Source: Atopsyche davidsoni
Taxonomy: Eukaryota > Arthropoda > Insecta > Trichoptera > Hydrobiosidae
Assembly (NCBI GenBank): GCA_022113835.1
Contig: JAILWY010000005.1
Location: 576,501-640,500 of the forward strand
Reading direction: 5' to 3'
DNA: 64,000 bases
Shown here: piece after piece, positions 37,306 to 49,504 of the stretch
Layout: each line of letters opens with the position of its first letter
How positions within the stretch are numbered: position 1 is the stretch's first letter
Translations under genes and position numbers: made by a program
The notes under the pieces: model-generated
Database searches by the model: none
Told to the model about the DNA's origin: nothing
Seen by the model: only the letters and a program-made list of their open reading frames with translations

Positions 37306-37548
37306 ATATTTTTGTGGAATTCCATTTTAATATTTTTGAGTAAAATACTTGAGTGATTTTCCACATGTTCGTTTTTATTTGTGACCGGTTTCGCCAACCT
37401 TTCACGTTGGCATTATCAAACAGAGTGTTTCTCTGTTTATTGAAATCCTCAAACTCTGTTTGATAATGCCAACGTCAATGGTTGGCGAAACCGGTCACAA
37501 ATAAAAACGAACATGTGGAAAATCACTCAAGTATTTTACTCAAAAATA
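37306..37548. mobile_element. foldback element with two hammerhead-like arms (type copy)
   Basis: Arms at 37331-37425 and 37454-37548 are inverted copies of 95 bp with two mismatches, around a 28-base spacer. Each arm, read toward its outer end, contains TTGATAA, a GCCAAC/GTTGGC stem with a 7-base loop, GAAA, CCGGTC, then CACAAATAAAAACGAAC, ATGTGGAAAATCACTCAAGT and an AT-rich end. A further outer fragment (GTGGAATTCCATTTTAATATT) precedes the left arm. There is no ORF. The order TTGATAA, stem, GAAA, ACC/GGT, C, A matches a type I hammerhead with a 3-bp stem III, but hammerheads require C and G where this family has T (core position 3) and A (position 8), so self-cleavage is doubtful. Confidence 0.85.
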
Positions 37549-38060
37549 CATATATATATTTTTAACTAAACACATCACACCATGCATCTCGATGGTTTTT
37601 GTGCCTTGTGGCCAGCTCGCCGACGCAGACGTGAGCTGTGGCAGTGAGCTCGGGAGGCTCGCCGAGGACTCCCCGCGCTCGCGGAGATCGCAATCGCCCC
37701 GCGAATCTCATCACACTGTCTCCATTGATAAATGTGCGACTCTCTTGGTTCGCTAGACTTGTCGATATGCCTAAACATATGTACGATCGAACACAACACA
37801 CGTGTCTGTGTGAAGGCAACCGTAATAATAATGAACCACTAGTGGTTACCGAATATCTAATAGATCCACATTTACTCATATTTGATTTTTGTGTAAATAA
37901 ATTAATCGAACAAAATGAGATTCTATTTATATAATGATAAGATTTGAGATTAATAACGATTTTATTTCTCACAAAGCTACGGATGTACGCCGATTGAGAT
38001 GCCGCAATTTATTTCCGATTTTTTTTTTAGTTCAAAGTTATTCAAGTAAGCAATATATAA
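37549..38060. other. GC island 37565-37770 with frames on both strands
   Basis: A 136-codon minus frame (37562-37972) and a 98-codon plus frame (37638-37934) overlap. Neither has a domain, and the overlap in a GC island argues for composition rather than coding. Confidence 0.35.
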
Positions 38061-38150
38061 CTCAGTTTGATAATACAAACACGTTGGCGAAACCGATCAT
38101 CAATTTTATATTAACATGTGGAAATCACTTAAGTATTTTATTCAAAATAT
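38061..38150 (+). mobile_element. single-arm copy of the foldback/hammerhead-like family
   Basis: CTCAGTTTGATAATACAAAC, ACGTTGGCGAAACCGATCAT and AACATGTGGAAATCACTTAA are readable in order. The 5' side of the stem has mutated (ACAAAC), so the stem is partly lost. Confidence 0.7.
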
Positions 38151-40002
38151 CACAGTCATTCGTTAAAGCGCATTTTTAATGTGTTTTTTTTTGGTGACAT
38201 CAAGGTTTCTAAAAATTTAATGATTTATTTTTTGTTGTTTTAGCAAAATTTGTAATGTTATTTTGTAATTTTTAACCGCTGACTATGCTGACTGTGGGTT
38301 TTAAATGTTATGCACCTATATACAAATATATTTGTATTCCACCCTTGCTTATAAATTTAATATTTCCGACTAGCGCGGCATAATTGCCTGAATTATTTCT
38401 TGTTTAACAATATTAAAAACTTATAGAAGTTCCAAGAGAAGATCTCCGCAATATAAAACTCCTCTGCACAACTTTTTTCAGTGCAAAACCATAATTTTGA
38501 AAGTAAAATGAGCGTGAAATGAGTTTTTGAAATGAAAAGACAGAAATGAAAAGACAGAAATGAAGCCTAGGAATTTCACCCAAAGACAACTCTATTTAAA
38601 TATTATAACTAGAAAGTTCTTTGAGCTTTATGAAGTTCAACTTTATTTTCAGGAATTTCAACATAATTTTTCCGGTTTAAAATATTATGTAAATGACATA
38701 TTTCTAATATAGAATAACTAATAAATTTCTAGTCAAAAATAAATTTACGAAGAATCGTACTACCGTACCGCAATATTGCACTTACTAGATATTATTGTTA
38801 AGTATAGTTCGTGATGTAAATTTGATGAGATACGATGAATCTCTATATATACAATATCACAAATCTTTGACAAACTTTGGTTCATTCTATATCATGAAAC
38901 GGTCTTCAACGTTATGAGCAGCGATCGCATGCTTCCCATATAACTCGACTGGGTCCATAATGCATTCAGAACCTATTCCCGCCGATATCTTTATTGCGGG
39001 CGGAATCACCGAGCTAGTCCTGCCCACGGAGGGGGCTCGCTCCATACACGGCCGCGAGTACTCATTGATAACCGCCAGTTTGAACCGTACTGTACTATAT
39101 CAACATATATATCAATACTCCACTATCTAAACATATTATTGCGTGTTTAGCTCTGACACGCGTTGATAATTGATCAGACATTTCATGTAATAAACGAGTA
39201 AAACTAATTTTAAATCAAAGTGTGTTTTCAAAAATGACTAGGAGTGCCACCGGCGGTCGCAGTGACCGCCAACGGACCCTTGAGGGCTGTTTTCGAGGGA
39301 AAGCGCTCCGGGGCGAGGGCTGACTGGTTGCGCGGCGGTGCTCTTGAGTCCCTGGCCCGCCCAGAGGCGTTAGGGGTAGACCATATGCATATTTTCGTCA
39401 ATTAGTTTCTGCATGTTAGCTTATTGGCAACAAGTATGAACTGAGTTTCGCAAAGTAAAACTGAGTAAAGGATTCGGATTTATTACATATTTTATAAACA
39501 TTATCATGCCTTTTGCAGTAACAACTATATGATACTGATAAAGCTTTGTTAACGTTTTTTTATCGATCCCTACTGGGATTCAAGACATAAAGAGTTTTTG
39601 CGTCAACTTAATACGGATCTAATCCGGTATATATAATATACCAAAGTTATTTTACACCTTAATAGTCTTTAACCGGATGCGACTATCCTGCGCGTTTCCG
39701 GGTTCCAGGACCGGCTCTGGAAATATTATTTAGTGCTTCCAATGTCCGCCTAATCCGGTGCTGATCTTCAGCCGTTGAATCGCCACTGGCTGTCTATTGT
39801 GAACGATGCACGCGGGATATCAATCTAGGGCATCTGCAGGAAACTGTATTATACTACGAAAATCATTTAAGGTAAAAAATATTACATATGCAGTATACAG
39901 TTTTTTACTCGATTCCCACTTAAATCGACCAAAAAGTAATCACAAAGAGAGTTTTAAAAAAAATAATGAAATATAAAAATCACACGCAATTGGATCATAT
40001 TA
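38151..40002. other. spacer with GC islands 38930-39080, 39235-39380, 39665-39850
   Basis: 38151-38900 is AT-rich with nothing recognised apart from a short duplicated GAAAAGACAGAAAT near 38540. The second island contains a perfect hairpin (GGCGGTC/GACCGCC, 39252-39270). No gene is supported in any of the three. Confidence 0.4.
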
Positions 40003-40126
40003 GAATATTCAATATTTTGTACTTGGGGGAATTCTATTTTAATACTTTAAATAAGTAAAATACTTGAGTGATTTATCCACATATATATATTTTTTATTTA
40101 TGACCGGTTTCGCCAAAGGTTGGCGA
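40003..40126 (-). mobile_element. copy of the foldback/hammerhead-like family
   Basis: The plus strand shows GTACTTGGGGGAATTCTATT, AAAATACTTGAGTGATTTAT and TATGACCGGTTTCGCCAAAG, then GTTGGCG. The stem-loop is internally deleted but still pairs (GCCAA/TTGGC). The segment carries both the outer and the inner parts of one arm. Confidence 0.75.
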
Positions 40127-40194
40127 CTTTTTTGACTGATGTAAACAAAATCGAAGGTTGCAAAAAGGAAAGGGACATAATAATAAGAACAGTT

Positions 40195-40450
40195 AGTGGT
40201 ATCGGGATCCAAGGACACAATGCGGCTATGAAGGTGCGTGGCACGAGCTGATGCAGCAGCCTCCTCAGCTCGCCAGGCCCTCGCAGTGATGGGCGCCCAG
40301 ACAAGTGCGCCACCGCAGGTCACCCAACGGCACTGCGGCCGCCCGCGCCGCGCAGTTCTCCGTCAGGGCCGGCCGGCCACTGCGCGGGTCGAGGATCCAG
40401 CTTATTTTGCTATAATTACGATTATTGGAGGGGTCGAGTCGCTAATCCCG
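40195..40450. other. GC island, no supported gene
   Basis: Alanine- and arginine-rich frames on both strands (72 codons plus, 94 and 71 minus) overlap, as expected from composition. No domain. Confidence 0.4.
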
Positions 40451-41470
40451 CTCTGACGAATAAATTTACTGAAAATGTTTCAGCGCCAATTAGCCTTTTC
40501 ACAAAAAAATATAAACTTGTAATGTTTGACCCCCTTTTTAAATATCACACATGTATCCGAAATCATTAAATTAGTAATTAAAAAAGTGATTTAAACTATT
40601 AAAATTAATACAGTCATTGAAACGTTAACAAATCATTTTCTACTGTGTGCTCATTATTTGACCGTTTACAATTTAAGAAAACATATTTTGTTTGAATGAA
40701 AATTGATGCGAATCACACGGCCATCCCAGTGAGCGTTTTGTGTGTCATTAGCTCGCATGTAAATGTCTGTTCGGCACTTGTGAATGTCATGTTTCTGTGT
40801 TCATAGTTGGAAACAACTGAAACGTCTCTAATGCTCTACTAATTGTGGATATCTATGGACATGATCGACTGACCTCGGGCTGTGGTCTCACACACATGGC
40901 GCTAAGGAGATCATTCGCTCATCGGCACAGCGCTACTCGCCAAACATGGCGCGCATTGAGGGTTTAGCCGTGGGAGGAACACTCAAAGTCTTTTTTAATC
41001 CGTTAGTACCAGACACCCGATGGGAAAATGTATGTGGCACTGCAGGACAAACCGTAAAAAAACTAATTTAATTTAATTGCTATTATATGACATAAAACTG
41101 CAAACCGACACGAAGTCACTTAAATAGTTAGCTTTTGTGTTGTAAGGACTAACTTTGAGCGGAATAACCCACCGAAAGGCGAATGCGTTCACTGCCAATT
41201 ATTTCAAGTAACTTTTCATACAAAAATATTTTTAATTTAGTCTGAAATATTTTCTTTTAAGTATATTGTGACTTTTTCTTTGTATGTTTAAAAATAATAT
41301 TTCCTAAAAAAATAATTTATTGAATTCCGCAACGTTGATATTATATGTTCAAATAATTCATGTCAAATGTTTTTTATTATATATTTTTTTTTAGATTAAA
41401 AAATAAGACAAATATGAAACGTCATAATTATTATATAAATATTGGTTTTTGGTAATTGGTAGTTTGTATG
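40451..41470. other. spacer with a small island 40890-41010
   Basis: The small island holds CATGGCGC twice (40896, 40944). No gene or repeat is supported. Confidence 0.45.
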
Positions 41471-41640
41471 AAGGTTACCGCGCCTTGCCTCATTGCGTCC
41501 CTGCTAGAAGCACCCCAGCCTGACGGGTACAGCGGTCCCTGCAACACGGAACTCGCAACAGCGGGTTCCGTGTTGTCCTGCCCCTTAAGCCGGCTCCAGT
41601 GCGGCCGTTTGTAGAGTCCATGAGAATCTAGTAAACTTAA
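41471..41640. other. GC island with perfect 11-bp hairpin
   Basis: CAACACGGAAC (41542-41552) and GTTCCGTGTTG (41565-41575) are exact inverted repeats around a 12-base loop, in GC-rich sequence with no open frame. It could be a structured RNA, a transposon remnant, or a palindromic binding region. Confidence 0.6.
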
Positions 41641-42926
41641 ACTATACTGCGTGACCTATGTTGTAATTCAGTATTATATTAAATTTGGGCGGTCGCTTAA
41701 GCCTTGATTTCACTTATGATATAATATAGAAATGTTTATTTCAAAATGTACAAAGTAGCGTGCCAGTCATGTGATACTTTACTATAGTATGTAACCTGTG
41801 TTATAAATCGATACCAACATATTTTTTAGGAAGCAGCTTCAGTCACGTTTCCACTTAAGTTGAAACAATAAGAGTAAATGTCTATTTAATTTAAAAAGCG
41901 TAATTCTTTTTTAATTTCGGTTAATATTATGCCTTGTCAAGCAGTTTATTACTATTAAATGGCAGAAATAAAAAAAAAGTTTGTCCAACGATGGCAACGA
42001 CGAGCTGGTGCATTTTTTTAAAAAGCCCAGGACATACTATGGGTTGATGATTTTTTGCGGCACTATTGCGATGATTTACAAATACACGCATTAACTGAAC
42101 TAAGATTACACAAACCGGTTAAAATTTTTATAAGATTCTTATTTATTTTTATTCGTAGATTTCATGGCAACATTTTCAATTAAAAAACACATTAAGTTTT
42201 CTTGACTTGTCAACAGTTTATTAAAGACTTTTCTCAAATTCAATATCGGTTTTGTACGAGCATGAATTATTAGTAAAGCACGCGTTGAAAAAAAGTGTTT
42301 ATATTCATACCGTTCTCAGATAAATCCCCTTTTGATTTATGGTGCCATATCAATCAGACAAATATTTACCATAAAAGTATGCGATCCGAGGCTCGGATTT
42401 AATACTGTACGAATATTTTTAAACGTTTTTTTTAGTTGTGATAAATTCAACGATTCTATCGATATTGTATTTTTGAATATTAATACCCTTTTTACCGCGG
42501 CTAGTTCTCCGCGTATTAATTATTTGTGTATACTGGGTGATTAAAAACTCGAAATATATTCAGAACTGTTACGGTTATAGGAACCATACAAAAATAACTA
42601 TTTGACTGATTTATTATTTTTATTTTGGTTAAACTTTTATGTTTTATTATAATATAAGTGTTTATTTTTTTATATGAAATTCATATACTATACATTGGAA
42701 TATTTCTCTTTTGGGTGTGGTGAAGGCGAGGGAAAAATCATCGAACGAAGGAACATAAAAACATAAACAAAGCCTTATTTTATAAAGTAGAACGATGAAA
42801 AAAAAATTATTTGGAAAATAAGTTTTAATTCAGCAAGATAAACGGCATAAAAATAACCTTTTAAGGAACAATTTTTTTTCTTCGTGTTGTTCTCAAATAA
42901 ACTAAAATATATATTAATCTTAAATA
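41641..42926. other. AT-rich spacer
   Basis: Nothing supported. A 70-codon frame (42332-42544) contains CGATCCGAGGCTCGGA, a short palindrome, but no domain. Confidence 0.55.
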
Positions 42927-42980
42927 ATCAATATTTTTGACAGAGTACTTGGTGAAATTCCATTTTAATATTTTAAACAA
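42927..42980 (+). mobile_element. outer-end fragment of the foldback/hammerhead-like family
   Basis: ATCAATATTTTTGACAGAGT, ACTTGGTGAAATTC and CATTTTAATATTTTAAACAA give the outer end in good condition. No inner arm follows. Confidence 0.7.
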
Positions 42981-43184
42981 ATATTTATAAGTTTTTATTA
43001 TTTAAAAAAAATATATTTCAAATATTTATTAAATCATTTATACGCCTTTAACTTCAAGCTTTTTCAAAAAGAACACAGCGATTGCTGTCTTAACAAAGAG
43101 TTGTGCCTTTGATTTTGAATGACAAGATATATTTATAGCTTAAACTCTGGTTTATAATGAAAACTTCTAATGCATCAAGTATAG

Positions 43185-43187
<3 letters not shown>

Positions 43188-43231
<44 letters not shown>
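43188..43231. repeat. (TA)n microsatellite, 44 bp
   Basis: Uninterrupted TA alternation. Confidence 0.97.
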
Positions 43232-43234
<3 letters not shown>

Positions 43235-44509
43235 AATACACTACGTACAAAGCACCGTGTGTATGTGAAATTAAATAAAAACATATTGGATTAGATTTTT
43301 CACCGAAGTGGTGTGGTCGGTCATTTGGTTTGATTTATGAGGAAGCGGAATGTTATTTTTATAACATGTGTTTCGATTAGCCAACAATATTATTAATGAA
43401 TTTTGAAACGATCGCAAAGTTCTTGCACGGGAATTCAACCTCACGGCCTTATTTATTTACGATAAAGTTTTTTAATTAACTGAATCCACCAGTTTGGAAT
43501 GGTAATGATTTTATAAACACTTAAAATTTTATTACTTTTATAATTTAATCAGTACTGACGGTGTATATTTAATCGACGTGTTTTATTTTTTATTTATTAC
43601 TTATGAATATCTACAAAATTAAGTTATTATCTAAAAAAAATACTTATTTATACAATACAAATTTTCAGAACGATATGCGTTTTGTTTATTTGTATTTTTG
43701 TCGTATTTTTAGTATATTGTTTTCTTTTAATTATATATTTGAATGAGTTTTGTCTATAAATTTATCAATGGCGTGAGGTCCATATGTAAAAATGTTATAA
43801 CCTTCTGAAATATACTTTCGAGATTACTTATAATGTAATTACCTTTTTACTTCTTATGTAAACCACACTATTATATTTATACACTAGTATTTTCGATCTC
43901 TGAAATCAAGTCCACGTGTGGGAATAATAATAAACCTTTCTTGATTCTACAAATTGCACTCGAAGACTTAAAAAAAAAATATTTACTTTTATTTAAAACT
44001 CACTTATGGTTCTTATTTTTTTCACACAATTATTTCTTGTACATAACAAGTAAGGTTAGATCAATACTAAGAATAAAATGTTACCAAAACCGATTTTTAA
44101 ATGATACTGCAAGAGCTCTTTTGCTATTTAACGATATCCGTAAACTGTATGCTTGTAAATATCGATGAGAATAACCAAATTATTTAGGGACCACTGGTTT
44201 TATTAATCATGTCAGTGAGAGTCTTTTTGCCATTCGAAGACATAGTCTAAATTTATTCCATCAAAGATCAAATGAATTTTTTTTCATTGACTGATTTTTT
44301 TAGTTTTATGTCTTTAACCGTTTGGTTTACTTTTAAATTACAACATAGTACTAAAACATATATACATCCACAGCAAGCGCAATTTTTATCAATTAAATAA
44401 TTGAGTTATTCGAGAAATGTATTAAAAATTAATATAGAATTGTATCGCATGCCATAACGCTTCATTTTTCCTGATATTTTTGCAGCCGAAGAAATGATAT
44501 TTCCCTTGA
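43232..44509. other. AT-rich spacer
   Basis: A 75-codon frame (43941-44168, TTG start) shows no domain. No island. Confidence 0.55.
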
Positions 44510-44760
44510 TATTTCGGGCAGATGCAAGCCAGTCGAGGGTCGCGTAGATAGACGGACCAGTTCTACTCTTCAGTGCTAATACTATAATAAGAATGCCGTG
44601 AGATTTACTGTGAAATCCACCATCGGCCTAGCTGGGTGGTGGCGTGTCTGCGGAGAATCAGCCCCCAGTAGAGGTCTGTCACGCCACAGATCCCTCGGAG
44701 CTGCAAGCTACGACAGCCTCCTAGGATTTGAGTCTCTAGCGCGTTAAGCACAAAAGACGT
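44510..44760. other. GC island, possibly an old repeat
   Basis: Moderately GC-rich with the inverted words GGTGGCGTG and CACGCCAC (44637-44685) and a B-box-like GGATTTGAGTCTC at 44727. No frame. It could be a decayed transposon or tRNA-derived element. Confidence 0.3.
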
Positions 44761-44995
44761 CTTATAATTTATAAATATAAATAAATATATATCTTTGTAC
44801 TTACCATAAAAGTTTTTCTGAAAAGGATTAAAATATTTCTACTTGAATCGACTATTAAAATTTTGAATTCTCGTAAGCAAACGATAAACCAATATAATGT
44901 ACAAACAACTGCGGATTATTCTATATTATAAGTAATTAAATTATCATATTATTGCGATATTTTATTAATATAGCAAATGCTCAATTTACGTCCGA

Positions 44996-45066
44996 AAGGT
45001 TGTTGGTTCAGTGGTTGCGTCAGTATAACTCGATAGAAAGACTTCTTAGGCTGATTTCCATTTAGA
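44996..45066 (+). pseudogene. degenerate tRNA-like sequence
   Basis: GTTGGTTCAGTGGTTGCGTC is A-box-like and GGCTGATTTCC about 35 bases later is a weak B-box. Confidence 0.35.
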
Positions 45067-45867
45067 TATGGGGATCTAAAACTGATAGATCTGCACTCAC
45101 GCCTGTTTTTGTTGTAAAAATGACTATGGTTTTGCATATTGGATATGGTTAGAGATTAGTCAGAGCGACACGGATATTTCCGTTGTGTAAAATATGTCTA
45201 TACGTATTACACCGTGCTTTCATCGTTTACTATAATATTTTCTCGCGTTAATAAATATGCAAAGTACAGTACACATTATTGACAATTTTTACAGCTGGAT
45301 TTACTGACCACTATTTTTAATAAAGTATAGAGCAAATAAGAAATTACTTTTTGCGTAATCTCAGCACAAATAATGCATGCTGTTACAATCTGCATGACGC
45401 ACTCGAAGCGCTATGTTATTGAAAAATTTCTAATAAATTTTTCATTCCACAAAACGTATTTGGCTACTCTAAAATGATTTCCGTTAGTAAAATACTGCTC
45501 GGCTATATTAAGATGGACCATTTTACATATGTTAGAACAAATAAATTTTTATTTCTTCGAGATGTAATATACCTAGTGATATGATAATTATTCTGAATAT
45601 ATTTGGTTGTTGAATTATTCGAGTTTCGTGTTGCGGTCATTTGTAGGTCTCTGCGTTCAGCGCGGGGCCTTTTGTATCGGGGCTGAGTCTATTATATCGT
45701 TACAGAGGTCTATTAAAGCAGTCGTATTATAATATTCAAACGGTAGTCGTCATCACGGCGGTGACATTATGCACGCGGGGCATCATCAGGCGGGCCGGGC
45801 TTCCTGTTCCAGTAAAGGTCTTTCGGAAACATGCGGGTCACAAGCAGACTATAGACTCAAAATAAGC
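45067..45867. other. AT-rich spacer, then GC island from 45640
   Basis: No gene. A 62-codon ATG frame (45769-45957) runs into the tRNA-like element below and is not considered coding. Confidence 0.45.
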
Positions 45868-45955
45868 AGAGTAGTACCCCCTCGGGGAGATGCTCTCGTT
45901 TGCTGTTGCCCGGGGTACTCGATATTAGAGCGATGCGTTCGAATCCAAGCAAGCT
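45868..45955 (+). pseudogene. tRNA-like sequence
   Basis: GCGATGCGTTCGAATCCAAG carries a perfect B-box core (GTTCGAATCC). Upstream GAGTAGTACCCCCTCGGG could be the 5' half, with a variable-length region between. Confidence 0.4.
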
Positions 45956-47150
45956 GACAATTTTCCTTAATAGAAAATGAGCCTGGTGACACCCCTAACG
46001 TTGCAAGACTCATGATGCCGCTAATCAAAAGGTATTTTTAAATACATGCACAAATAAACCTAAAATTGTTATTGTTTACATATTGTCTTTGTTTAAACTA
46101 ATATATCAAATGTACATTTAAATTTTTATTGAAAATTCAATTTTTTGTTGTTGTTGGTGATTCATATTATAATATAAATGATTATTTTAAACTTTATTAT
46201 AGTACAAAATTATAATACCGAACGGTTTTACAAAAGTATTGAAATTTATAATTTGTGAGTAATTTTTTCCTCTAAGATGACATAGTCAAACAGCGTTATT
46301 TTATCAATTAATATTCATAATCTTTATATCATACATAATAATATACTCGTAAACTTTGTTTATGTGTGCTTTTCGATTTATTTGTGTTTCATATTTAGTC
46401 TTTAAATCGTTAGCGACGGGAGACGGTTGGGTAAAGTGAAAAAGAAAAATAACACTACGATTATAGAAAATACCAAAACTGTAACAAAATATTATATGTT
46501 AGTCAAAGGATATGTTTGTTTTTATATCAAATAAATGGTTATGTGCGCACGTAAATTTTCACTAGAAATATCCGTTGATTTACAGGTAGCACGCTTCCTT
46601 GAATTGCGGCCCTCTTCTCTCCTGGTGTGGTAGTTACGTATTTGTTTCAGTGATTAAAAAGTGGGTGTCGTTTTGTAAAACTCATTTTATTTGGGGAGAT
46701 TTCAATTTATCTAAAAAGGTCGCTACTAAATAACAATTTACTTGGCTGCTGGTATAGGAAAAAAAAGTTTTTTTTCGAATAAGAAGTTAAACAGCTACGC
46801 AAAAATATTCTGTTTATGTATTAAGCCAATAAAATAAGACACGTAAGCAGTTTGGTGGCGTGTAAATACTGTCATGTTGTCACTTTACGCGTATTATCAG
46901 AAGAAAGCGAGTTTTAAATAGAAAAAAAAAATCTTTTGACCTTTCAGGTTTTAAGGTGTTAAAAATTTAAACAAATAATTTAAATGCAAATATGTCAAAA
47001 CATGCGTGTAAATTTGTAAGAATTTAGAAGTTGTTGTTATGTCTTGATAATGTGTAAATAATTTGATTTTATGGGCAGTTTGAATATTCATCTACGAATT
47101 AGACGAAGCTCCTTCAATGGTGAAATTTCTTGATCTTATCTGGCGTATTA
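45956..47150. other. AT-rich spacer
   Basis: Nothing recognised. Confidence 0.6.
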
Positions 47151-47370
47151 TTTGAATTTTATCGCCAGGCACAATCTCACAGGCGGCCGTGAAGTGTTGA
47201 GCTCTCGGCGACGGAGAATCGGACGTTTATTTGAAATGTATTGGCCGTCATCGGTCCCGAGGATTCCTAGGGAGCTCTTGGCTCGTGGCCGCGCAAGGCT
47301 CGCTCGCCTTATCAGACAGTTCAGGCCTATTTCGATAACCCCGGAGTTTCCGTGCAGGCCGGTTTAAGTC
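47151..47370. other. GC island with 71-codon frame
   Basis: The plus frame 47152-47367 is rich in R and L, without a domain. Candidate conserved non-coding element. Confidence 0.3.
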
Positions 47371-49504
47371 TATAAATCTATAACACGTTCCATTCATTGT
47401 GAACAAGCTTGCAAATATTATGCATAGAGGTTTTACAATTTAAATGAAATAAGTAAATATCCTTAGAGTTCTTAATGTGGCAATTATCTATTTATGTTGA
47501 TGTACTGGATCTGCGAAATTTACTGTATATAGCGATTTTTTTCGAAAATGAGAGAGGTTGAAAACTGTCGGTCGTGAATCGAGTCGTTATTAAGATATTC
47601 GCATTGTTTTTGTAATGGTGTCAAAATACACATCAATTGTTTAAAGACCAGAGAGGTTCTCAATACCGCAACGGTTTTGATGATTGACGTTATCACACAA
47701 GAAATTACTTCTATCGCTTAATATCGATTTATGCATTGCGTGCGACGTAATCTTACCATTGATTAATAAGTAAGTTTAGATTTAATTTATTACGTTTCGA
47801 ATTCATTGGAACTTTACATGGTTGCTCTCTGTGCAATTGAGGTTTATGCAATATAAATTATAAAAATCGAGAAAAATATTCAATAATAATTGCGGATAAT
47901 TTTATGTCGAGATTCCAATTATTATAAACATATATATATAAATTGCAATTACTCGGTGGAATCCTCATTTTATCCCCATGCCTTGCTGGCTTCGTGCTCT
48001 GCTATCACATAGTGGGGAAACCTACATTCTAGCACCGGCTGCAACTGTGGACAGTGAGTTGCGTTGCGTTCCTCGTGCGGAGGTCGCTCTCACAGAAGTA
48101 GGGAGACGTGGGAAGAACATTTAGTCCGGACTAGAGCGGCAGGGTCTGGTCGCGGGGAAGTTCCGGCCGCAGGGGGTCGAAGGGTGCGAGGGGCGCGAAA
48201 TATGCGCTTTTATCCGTGCTTATTCATCGCTGGGGTATTGTTTTTTAAATCGTATGTTAAATTAACCACTTGATAAATTATCTAATGTATAATATATAAA
48301 TAATGTTAAACTGAATAAAAAATTTATTAAAAAACACAAGTTTTGTTTATATATATAAACTATGTCGCGTCTTATTAACTGCATTTGGGTTCTTATTTTT
48401 TGATTCCTGAACTAAGGATCATAATATAGGCACCTATCGAGATCCAACTTACTTACCATCCACGAGCGAATGCCCTTCTGAACGACCGAGGCCGCGTAAC
48501 CGCCCAATTTAAATATCTTAACGCTGTCATCGAGTAATTCTTCAAAAAGCATATTGCACGTGTCTTATTGATCTCAAACACTACACGGCTGCGAAGCTGA
48601 ACAAACGAGTTTGAGAATCGCTTCCGAGGCCAGGCGCAGCGCCCCGCGGTAGGGGACGAGCCGCGGCGCATATTTTATATTTATCTTGCGACTGGATAAT
48701 TTAAATCTGCCGCTCGCCGCAGCGCGCCGCGTTTTTTTGTATTCGCTGTTTTTTGTTCGCGCCGTGTCCAGGCCCGGCAGACCCGCGCCCTGAACTCCGC
48801 CGGTCTCCTCCCTGCTTTTCAATTCATTTTATTGTATGTTTATCACCTTTGCTTGATAAGTTTTCATAAATTAGTAAAAAACACGAATTTCAACTCTGTC
48901 TTTTTATTTTTGAAAATGTAAAATGTTTTGGGTCGATTTTGCCATTGGACTAAACCTAGCTACCTGTTACTGCTACTTTTAAATAAATAAAATATATTTT
49001 TGTCCAATTTCTCCTGGTCAACACTCCCTGGCAAGCGCAGAAAGATCTAGCATACATCATGTAACTCATCGACGTTAACAGGTCGTATTGTAGAATCTGT
49101 CAGATATCGGCTAAATTTTATTAAATACACCATTCTTTCGCATATAAATTTAATTAAATATTTAAAAAAGTTATCTAGGTCTACCGTTTCTAACAAAACA
49201 TGTATTTGTGATACGAAAATAGACAAGAGAAGAAAGCACTAAAATAATGAAATATTTGAAGTGTAATAAATACTTATATTATAAATAATTTTTTTTCCTA
49301 AAAATTCATTACATCATGCCAATCAACAAAAAAAAAATCAAACTTGATCAGACATATATAGTGCAAATGAAAGTCTGCCGTTTTGTTCACAGTAGTTTTA
49401 AACTGTATTTATAACAAATACCGTAATTTTAAAATATTTTTTACCTCGGTTACTATGCAATTTCATAACCGAAACATATCTGACTAAAAAGAATGTATTG
49501 AAGA
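47371..49504. other. spacer with GC islands 47970-48210 and 48440-48810
   Basis: The second island is long and CpG-rich with frames on the minus strand only (72 and 82 codons, overlapping). No domain. The rest is AT-rich. Confidence 0.4.

Noticed and set aside
37562..37972. Overlapping 136-codon minus and 98-codon plus frames
   Set aside because: Both strands open in a GC island, as expected from composition; neither has a domain or a good start.
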